Source: Clostridiales bacterium
Lineage (GTDB): Bacteria > Bacillota > Clostridia > Peptostreptococcales > Anaerovoracaceae
NCBI GenBank assembly: GCA_012799165.1
Contig: JAAZLU010000220.1
Coordinates: 1 to 12,598 of the forward strand
Length of the DNA: 12,598 nucleotides
Direction: 5' to 3'
In this document: positions 7,848 through 12,598 of the stretch, piece after piece
How the letters are laid out: each line of letters opens with the position of its first letter
Position numbering within the stretch: position 1 is the first letter of the stretch
Translations under genes and position numbers: made by a program
The notes under the pieces: generated by a model
The model's database searches: none
What the model saw: only the letters and a program-made list of their open reading frames with translations
What the model was told of the DNA's origin: nothing

Positions 7848-9695
7848 ATGGCTGAAAGAGTTAAAGCGCTTATTTTTGACTGGGCGGGAACGACTATAGA
7901 TTACGGTTGCTTTGCGCCGATAAAGGGATTTATAGATGGGTTTAAAAGCATCGGCATAGATATCTCCAACGAAATGGCGCGAAAGCCGATGGGATTGCTT
8001 AAGTTGGACCATACGCGGGCCATCGCCGCCATGCTGTCCGAGCCCATTTCCGAAGATCAAATTTTAAAGGCCTACGAAACATTTGAAGAAACGCTCTTCG
8101 CCAATATCGAGCAGCACTGCGACATCAAGGACCATGTTATAGAAACGGTCGCTGCTCTGCGGGAGCAGGGGATAAAAATAGGCTCGACCACCGGCTACAC
8201 CTCCGCGATGATGGCCCCCGTTTTGAAAAAGGTCGCGGAAGCGGGCTATTCTCCCGATTTCTGGGTAAGCGCCGATCAGGTTGCTAAAGGCAGGCCGCAT
8301 CCGTATATGATATGGAACAATCTTATGCAATTCGGCATTTCGGATCCGAGGGAAGCTGTCAAGGCCGGCGATACGACTGTCGATATAGCGGAAGGTAAAA
8401 ACGCCGATTGCTGGACGGTCGGGATTATAATGGGCTCGTCCGTATTGGGGCTCACTCGCGAAGAGGTCGCTGCGATGCCGGAGGCTGAGCTGGAGGAGCG
8501 CAAGGAAGCTGCTCGCGCAGCATATTATAAGGCAGGCGCGGATTACATAATCGACGATATGGACGAACTTTTGGATGTCGTCGCCGACATAGACCGAAAG
8601 CTCGCGCAGAGCGCCGCCCGCAAACTGCTTACGCCCGGACCGCTGACGACGCGCAGCTCCGTCAAGCATGCCATGCTAACGGATCATTGCACCTGGGACG
8701 ATGAGTATAAAGCTATTACGACTTCTGTTATAGACGACATTACGCATATTTCAGCTGATGACGATTACAGCACTGTCCTGCTGCAGGGCAGCGGCACTTA
8801 TGCCGTTGAGGCTATGATCGGCAGTTTGTGCCGCAAGGACGAGGCAATATTGTTCCTGGTAAACGGAGAGTACGGAAAGCGGATGCTGAGCATAGCCGAT
8901 AAATTGGATAGGAACTATAGGTCTTTGAGTTTTGAGATGACTCGCGCCATAGATGTTGAGCTCGTTGAAGAAAAATTACGGAAGTACGGGGCTGAAATTG
9001 ATGCGGTAGCGTTCGTTCACTGCGAAACCACGACCGGCATAATGAACCCCCTTGAGGAATTGGCTAGGCTTGCCAAATCTTATGGCAAAAAAGTTTTTGT
9101 CGATGCGATGTCGAGCTTTGCCGCCTACGACATAGATATGCCAGGTCTCGATATCGATGCTCTGGCCGCAAGCTCCAATAAATGTCTGGAAGGATTGCCC
9201 GGGTTATCGTTTGTGATAGCAAAGAAAGTGCTGCTGGATGAGGCCTCCGGAAACTCCTCATCGCACAGCCTCGACTTGTTCGATCAGTATAAATCTTTTA
9301 GCGACGGAAGCGGCAAGTTCCGCTTTACATCTCCGACCAATGTGCTGCTGGCTTTAAGACAGGCCATTGATGATTATAAAACGGAGGGTGGTATTTCTGC
9401 GCGCAGAAAGCGCTACATGGAAAATCATAGTATCCTGGTCCGGGGATTGGAGCACTTGGGCATACGACCCATCATTGAACCCGAGTATCAGTCGTATATC
9501 ATAACGACATTTGAGCTCGGAAATCTTGATTTTTCTAAATTGTACGAGACGCTTAAGGCAAAAGGATTTATCATCTATCCCGGTAAACTCACCTCGATGC
9601 CGACCTTCAGATTGGGTAGTATCGGAAATGTATATCCTGAGGATATGATTGAACTTGTCGATGCGATAGAGGTTTTTACAGGTAGTAAGCAATAA
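7848..9695 (+). CDS. phnXW: Fused phosphonoacetaldehyde hydrolase / 2-aminoethylphosphonate-pyruvate transaminase
   Basis: 615 residues holding two complete enzymes of the AEP pathway. Residues 1 to about 258 are PhnX, a HAD-family hydrolase that cleaves phosphonoacetaldehyde to acetaldehyde and phosphate: nucleophile D11 in FDWAGTT, cap-domain Schiff-base lysine K52 in RKPMGLLKLDH, STTGYT (113-118) and GDTTVDIAEG (174-183, D175 and D179). Residues 260-615 are PhnW, a class V PLP aminotransferase moving the AEP amino group to pyruvate: start motif LLTPGPLTTR, QGSGTYAVEA, HCETTTG, PLP-pairing D419 in DAMSSF, PLP lysine K445 in SSNKCLEG, and FRLGSIG near the end. Each half has its normal single-enzyme length, with almost no linker between them. 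The start follows the preceding stop directly, with TTGGGGG at about 7832-7838. Nothing looks broken. Last gene of the operon. Confidence 0.95.
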   Translation: MAERVKALIFDWAGTTIDYGCFAPIKGFIDGFKSIGIDISNEMARKPMGLLKLDHTRAIAAMLSEPISEDQILKAYETFEETLFANIEQHCDIKDHVIETVAALREQGIKIGSTTGYTSAMMAPVLKKVAEAGYSPDFWVSADQVAKGRPHPYMIWNNLMQFGISDPREAVKAGDTTVDIAEGKNADCWTVGIIMGSSVLGLTREEVAAMPEAELEERKEAARAAYYKAGADYIIDDMDELLDVVADIDRKLAQSAARKLLTPGPLTTRSSVKHAMLTDHCTWDDEYKAITTSVIDDITHISADDDYSTVLLQGSGTYAVEAMIGSLCRKDEAILFLVNGEYGKRMLSIADKLDRNYRSLSFEMTRAIDVELVEEKLRKYGAEIDAVAFVHCETTTGIMNPLEELARLAKSYGKKVFVDAMSSFAAYDIDMPGLDIDALAASSNKCLEGLPGLSFVIAKKVLLDEASGNSSSHSLDLFDQYKSFSDGSGKFRFTSPTNVLLALRQAIDDYKTEGGISARRKRYMENHSILVRGLEHLGIRPIIEPEYQSYIITTFELGNLDFSKLYETLKAKGFIIYPGKLTSMPTFRLGSIGNVYPEDMIELVDAIEVFTGSKQ

Positions 9696-9732
9696 AAACT
9701 GTTGCTGTTTTCGAATCTCTAAAATTAGGCAA

Positions 9733-9781
9733 ACAACCCGAATTCGGTTTCAATGCGTAAGACTCGGTTCGGGTTGTATTA
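9733..9781 (+). terminator. Possible terminator after the phosphonate operon
   Basis: ACAACCCGAA (9733-9742) pairs perfectly with TTCGGGTTGT (9768-9777); two G-T pairs could extend it inward, leaving a loop of about 21-25 bases. Only ATTATTATG follows, so the T-tract is weak. It stands 38 bases after the stop codon and fits the end of the unit. Confidence 0.5.
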
Positions 9782-10057
9782 TTATGTATGATGAAGGTGG
9801 CAATATAGGATTTTTTAAAACTCGATAAAATCAATAGTTCAATGGTAGTCAATGGGCAGGGTATTCCGTAAATAATAACTCTCCACATGAGAATTCATTT
9901 TCATTTAGAAAGCGTATTAGCTAGGAAATAGTGTAGAACTCATGATACAATTATAAAATCACGGGAGATTTTCTCTAAGTCGGTAGCGCTATTTACAATT
10001 GATTAGAATAGAAAATCCAGAATGGCGAATTGCGAAATAATGAGAGGGGATATGATT
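9782..10057 (+). other. A+T-rich intergenic gap upstream of the second dehydrogenase
   Basis: No gene could be supported here. The best promoter candidate is an extended -10, TGATACAAT at 9943-9951, without a good -35; it would give a leader of about 100 bases. The longest + strand frames are a few codons. This gap and the hairpin before it suggest that the following gene is transcribed on its own. Confidence 0.4.
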
Positions 10058-11143
10058 ATGTTTTATATGCCTGTAAAAGTGTTTGATGAAGAAGATTGTA
10101 TCAACAAAAACAGCAAGGAACTGTCTGTGCTCGGTAATAAAGCGATGTTGGTAACCGGTAGAAATAGTGCAAGAAAATGCGGGGCGCTTCAGGATATTAC
10201 AGAAACATTGAAGTTGCTGAAGATTTCGTGGGTGGAATTTTCTGAGGTCGAGGAAAATCCGTCTGTTGAAACCGTCATGAAAGCAAGAGAAATCGGCATT
10301 GCGGAGAAGGTTGATTTTATTGTCGGAATCGGCGGCGGTTCACCTATGGATGCAGCTAAGGCAATTGCTCTTATGATAAGGAACAATGAAAAGAACCGGC
10401 ACTATTTGTTTGAAGAAGGAAATTCTTCTGATCACTTACCGCTCGCAATGGTTCCGACTACATGCGGTACCGGCTCGGAAGTAACGCCTTTTTCTGTTAT
10501 TACGAATCATGCTACACAATCGAAAGTAAGTATTCCTTATAAAATTTTTGCAAACCTGGCTTTTATCGACGGAAAATATTTAAGAGGTGTATCTCGGACC
10601 GTTCTATCAAATACGACTATGGACGCCTTTGCTCATTTGGTTGAGAGCTATATCAACACAAAAGCTACAGACTACAGTCGAATGTGTGTGAACGCAGGTC
10701 TGGAGATCTGGAAAAGGAGTAAAGATATTATTCTCGGTGAGAGGAAACCTTCGGACGACGATTACAAAAACATGTTACGAGCATCTATGATGGCTGGAAT
10801 GGCTATTACGCATACAGGAACAAGCCTGCCGCATGCACTTAGCTATCGATTGACCTATACGGATAATATAGCACATGGAAGGGCTTGCGCTTATTTCTTG
10901 AAGGGGTTTCTGAGGGAAGCGGATCCGGCTATGCGTGCTCATGTATTAGGGTTGGCTGGTTTCGAGGATATAGAAGATCTGCAAAACTACTACGTCAATA
11001 CTTGCGGCAACTTGAAAGTCTCGGAAGAACTGCTTGAACAAACGGTTCAGGACGTAATATCCATGCCGGGAAAACTTAGCTCGGCTCCTTTCGAAACCGA
11101 TATTCAAGTTCTCAGAAGAATTGCAGGCATAAGTTCTTTTTAA
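10058..11143 (+). CDS. Iron-containing alcohol dehydrogenase (group III)
   Basis: 361 residues from the ATG at 10058, chosen because AGAGGGGA (10043-10050) lies seven bases upstream; ATGs at 10022 and 10052 are in frame but worse placed. NAD(P)-dependent reduction of an aldehyde or oxidation of an alcohol is expected. The nucleotide-binding GIGGGSPMDAAKA and PTTCGTGSEVTPF motifs are intact. All four metal ligands of the family are present: D189 and H193 in MDAFAH, H259 in LPHALSY and H273 in IAHGRA. It is only distantly like the dehydrogenase inside the phosphonate operon, which is shorter and has Gln for the second ligand. Codon use is visibly more A+T-rich than in the neighbours. It could reduce the acetaldehyde made by PhnX to ethanol, but nothing in the sequence fixes the substrate. 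Confidence 0.85.
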   Translation: MFYMPVKVFDEEDCINKNSKELSVLGNKAMLVTGRNSARKCGALQDITETLKLLKISWVEFSEVEENPSVETVMKAREIGIAEKVDFIVGIGGGSPMDAAKAIALMIRNNEKNRHYLFEEGNSSDHLPLAMVPTTCGTGSEVTPFSVITNHATQSKVSIPYKIFANLAFIDGKYLRGVSRTVLSNTTMDAFAHLVESYINTKATDYSRMCVNAGLEIWKRSKDIILGERKPSDDDYKNMLRASMMAGMAITHTGTSLPHALSYRLTYTDNIAHGRACAYFLKGFLREADPAMRAHVLGLAGFEDIEDLQNYYVNTCGNLKVSEELLEQTVQDVISMPGKLSSAPFETDIQVLRRIAGISSF

Positions 11144-11181
11144 GATTGCACGGGCCGACTCTTTCAAATTATGCAGTAGAT

Positions 11182-11226
11182 AAAAAGGCGATACGATAAG
11201 CGATAAATTATATCGATTATCGTATC
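11182..11226 (-). terminator. Rho-independent terminator of tRNA-Arg
   Basis: GATACGATAA (11190-11199) pairs with TTATCGTATC (11217-11226). After one G-A mismatch, CGAT (11201-11204) pairs with ATCG (11212-11215), leaving a 7-base loop. On the - strand the stem is followed by CGCC and then TTTTTA (A-run at 11182-11186). It begins only 5 bases beyond the tRNA CCA end. It also sits downstream of the + strand dehydrogenase, but has no T-tract on that side. Confidence 0.7.
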
Positions 11227-11230
11227 TGGA

Positions 11231-11307
11231 TGGTGCGCCCGGCAGGATTCGAACCTGTGGCCTTCGGAGTCGGAGTCCGATACTCTATCCAACTGAGCTA
11301 CGGGCGC
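11231..11307 (-). tRNA. tRNA-Arg (anticodon CCG)
   Basis: A complete 77-base cloverleaf on the - strand, including an encoded CCA (11231-11233). The acceptor stem GCGCCCG (11301-11307 in complement) pairs fully with CGGGCGC. The D arm is GCTC/GAGT, the anticodon stem TCGGA/TCCGA with loop CTCCGAC (11269-11275), and the T loop is TTCGAAT. The anticodon CCG (complement of 11271-11273) reads the arginine codon CGG. One A-C mismatch is seen at the base of the T stem. Confidence 0.95.
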
Positions 11308-11320
11308 GTATTTCCCTGAA

Positions 11321-11349
11321 AGTATACCATAAGGAGTGAGGGAGGTAAA
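11321..11349 (-). promoter_or_regulatory. Promoter of tRNA-Arg
   Basis: On the - strand TATACT (11326 down to 11321) is preceded by TGG, an extended -10. TTTACC (11349 down to 11344) lies 17 bases upstream as a fair -35. Transcription would start about 5-8 bases before the mature tRNA. Confidence 0.55.
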
Positions 11350-11379
11350 TTCGCAAATCGGCCCGATTATATAAAGAAG

Positions 11380-11385
11380 TATAAT
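11380..11385 (+). promoter_or_regulatory. Candidate -10 element of the VanY-like gene
   Basis: A perfect TATAAT lies 32 bases before the ATG at 11418. I see no good -35 at 16-18 bases. It is arranged back-to-back with the - strand tRNA-Arg promoter. Confidence 0.4.
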
Positions 11386-11417
11386 CTTTGTCGAGCTGTT
11401 TATTGAAAGGAAGATTA

Positions 11418-12386
11418 ATGCGTTCAGCTATTGTGACAACTAGGACGAAGCACTTTCTCAGGCGATTGTCGGCCTTTCTTTTACTTTTTATTATTCCACT
11501 GTCGCTTCTTAGTAGCTGTTCAAAAAAAGAAGAGCCTCCTGCAGATTCGTCGGATGATGAGGCAGTTGCAGATTTGTGCGAAACTTCGGAAGCCGAGTTC
11601 GCTGACGGAGCGAACAATTCCGCTTTATCGGAGGAAGCGGATTCGACAGTCGGAGAGGATAAAGCTGTTTTGGAGATCGACGAGAATTTGAATTCAGAGC
11701 CTGAAGAGGACTCAAATTTACAAGTTGAAATCGGGAGCGGCGATGCTGTTTCTCCGAAACCCGCCAATCCGGATGTAGTACCGCCGAGCCTCAACGAGAA
11801 TGGCGAGATAACAGAGGTTACGGACAATTGGCTCCTGCTGGTTAATAAAACTCATCCCTTGTCGGAATCTTATGAACCGACCGACCTTATAGTAGTACAA
11901 CATCAGGTGGGCAGCCATGCCGCCATAATGAGATATATGCGTCAGGAAGCTGCGGAGCATCTGGATGCGATGTGCGAAGCGGCTGCCGAGGAGGGTCACG
12001 AGATAGGCATAAGGACGGCTTACAGGCCTTACAGCTATCAGAAAGGTATATTCAACGACTATGCAAACCGTTACGGCGAGGAAGAGGCAAATAGGTTTAG
12101 CGCCCGTCCGGGGCAGAGCGAGCACCAGACCGGATTGTGTGCTGATGTAACTTCCCCCTCGGTGGATTACAAGTTGACCACTGAATACGGAAAAGCGCCG
12201 GAAGGTATCTGGCTCGCGGAAAACGCCCACAGATTCGGATTCATAATCCGCTATCCTCTCGGCAAAGAAGATATTACCGGTTATCAGTATGAGCCTTGGC
12301 ATGTGAGATATGTCGGAGAAGAAGCTGCCGCCAAAATATACGAACAGGGAATTACCTTGGAGGAGTATCTGGGAATATTGGATTAG
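11418..12386 (+). CDS. VanY-type D-alanyl-D-alanine carboxypeptidase lipoprotein
   Basis: 322 residues. Predicted zinc carboxypeptidase that trims the terminal D-Ala from peptidoglycan stem peptides outside the cell. The N-terminus is a lipoprotein signal with basic residues, a long hydrophobic core and lipobox LSSC ending at C34. Residues 35 to about 130 form an Asp/Glu/Ser-rich, probably disordered tether. The VanY domain follows (about 135-322) with YRPYSYQKGIF, SEHQTGLCAD carrying zinc ligands H236 and D243, and EPWHVRY with catalytic E292 and zinc ligand H295. The ATG at 11418 is supported by AAAGGAAG at 11406-11413; upstream in-frame starts lack this. A stand-alone housekeeping-type enzyme is more likely than vancomycin resistance, since no vanHAX or vanRS genes are nearby. 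Confidence 0.88.
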   Translation: MRSAIVTTRTKHFLRRLSAFLLLFIIPLSLLSSCSKKEEPPADSSDDEAVADLCETSEAEFADGANNSALSEEADSTVGEDKAVLEIDENLNSEPEEDSNLQVEIGSGDAVSPKPANPDVVPPSLNENGEITEVTDNWLLLVNKTHPLSESYEPTDLIVVQHQVGSHAAIMRYMRQEAAEHLDAMCEAAAEEGHEIGIRTAYRPYSYQKGIFNDYANRYGEEEANRFSARPGQSEHQTGLCADVTSPSVDYKLTTEYGKAPEGIWLAENAHRFGFIIRYPLGKEDITGYQYEPWHVRYVGEEAAAKIYEQGITLEEYLGILD

Positions 12387-12499
12387 AGAGTGAATGCTTG
12401 TTAAGCTGTGAAGCGCTTTTATATAGTGATGCCCATCGGGTTAACTCTGTAGCGCTTGGAATCTTGTGTTAGAGAAATTTGATAAAATCCCGAATATTC
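12387..12499 (+). other. Short intergenic region with repeated AGCGCT
   Basis: AAGCGCT at 12411-12417 and AGCGCTT at 12451-12457 form a 7-base inverted repeat around a 33-base spacer; TTTT follows the first copy (12417-12420). A weak terminator for the VanY-like gene is possible. Nothing else is recognisable. Confidence 0.3.
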
Positions 12500-12528
12500 T
12501 TGAAATGTGAATCCAACTTTGCTATATT
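12500..12528 (+). promoter_or_regulatory. Promoter of tRNA-Gly
   Basis: TTGAAA (12500-12505) and TATATT (12523-12528) are separated by exactly 17 bases. The tRNA begins 29 bases after the -10, giving a short 5' leader of about 22 bases. Confidence 0.7.
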
Positions 12529-12557
12529 ATATGTTGCCGCTGAAAAAGGGTGCATGC

Positions 12558-12598
12558 GCGGAAGTGGCTCAGTGGTAGAGCATCGCCTTGCCAAGGCG
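12558..12598 (+). tRNA. tRNA-Gly (anticodon GCC), cut by the window edge
   Basis: The first 41 bases are present: acceptor strand GCGGAAG, D arm GCTC-AGTGGTA-GAGC, anticodon stem beginning TCGCC, loop TTGCCAA with anticodon GCC, then GGCG. GCC reads GGC and GGU glycine codons. The variable region, T arm and 3' end lie beyond the window. Confidence 0.93.

Noticed and set aside
8064..8669. 201-codon - strand open frame antisense to the PhnX half
   Set aside because: The opposite strand carries a complete PhnX domain with all catalytic residues; this is a shadow frame.
3262..9695. Phosphonate biosynthesis cluster, suggested by the phosphonoacetaldehyde reductase-like gene
   Set aside because: No PEP mutase or phosphonopyruvate decarboxylase is present, and an importer plus PhnX and PhnW point to breakdown.
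7848..9695. Two adjacent genes wrongly joined
   Set aside because: The frame is continuous through 8600-8650, with no stop and no ribosome binding site or start before the PhnW motif LLTPGPLTTR, so a real fusion is the simpler reading.
11418..12386. Vancomycin resistance gene vanY
   Set aside because: There is no vanHAX or vanRS in the window; many Bacillota have such carboxypeptidases for normal wall turnover.
1..12598. CRISPR array, insertion sequence or prophage
   Set aside because: No regularly spaced repeats, transposase, integrase or terminal inverted repeats were seen; the tRNA genes show no adjoining integrase.

Overview
The window looks like chromosomal DNA of a low-to-mid G+C, probably anaerobic member of the Bacillota (class Clostridia; an Eubacterium- or Mogibacterium-like lineage is a guess). 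The grounds are a 658-residue class III fructose-1,6-bisphosphatase, purine-rich ribosome binding sites, lipoproteins with Gram-positive style signal peptides, frequent ATA and AGG codons, and iron-type alcohol dehydrogenases. All protein genes lie on the + strand; only a tRNA-Arg is on the - strand.

Layout. Positions 1-202 are non-coding and end in a good promoter for fbp (203-2179). fbp is followed 8 bases later by a gene for a secreted DUF2927-like protein (2188-2997) and a strong hairpin terminator (3035-3062). A roughly 200-base leader precedes a tight six-gene run (3262-9695): a phosphonate-binding lipoprotein, its ABC ATPase, two permeases, an iron-type alcohol dehydrogenase related to phosphonoacetaldehyde reductases, and one polypeptide that joins phosphonoacetaldehyde hydrolase (PhnX) to 2-aminoethylphosphonate transaminase (PhnW). 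The last five genes overlap, abut or lie within 2 bases of each other. A hairpin follows at 9733-9777, then a gene-free gap and a second, separately transcribed and more A+T-rich iron alcohol dehydrogenase (10058-11143). Next come a - strand tRNA-Arg(CCG) with its own promoter and terminator, a VanY-type D,D-carboxypeptidase lipoprotein (11418-12386), and the first 41 bases of a tRNA-Gly(GCC) with its promoter at the right edge.

How the genes work together. The central run reads as a self-contained route for 2-aminoethylphosphonate (AEP). The ABC system imports AEP; the PhnW half moves its amino group to pyruvate, giving alanine and phosphonoacetaldehyde; the PhnX half splits the C-P bond to give acetaldehyde and phosphate. 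The embedded dehydrogenase could interconvert phosphonoacetaldehyde and 2-hydroxyethylphosphonate, so that the alcohol enters the same route, or could reduce the acetaldehyde product. The most notable points are the nearly linker-free PhnX-PhnW fusion and that dehydrogenase, which has Gln where the second metal ligand of iron alcohol dehydrogenases is normally His. No C-P lyase genes and no PEP mutase are present, so the cluster is catabolic as far as it can be seen here.
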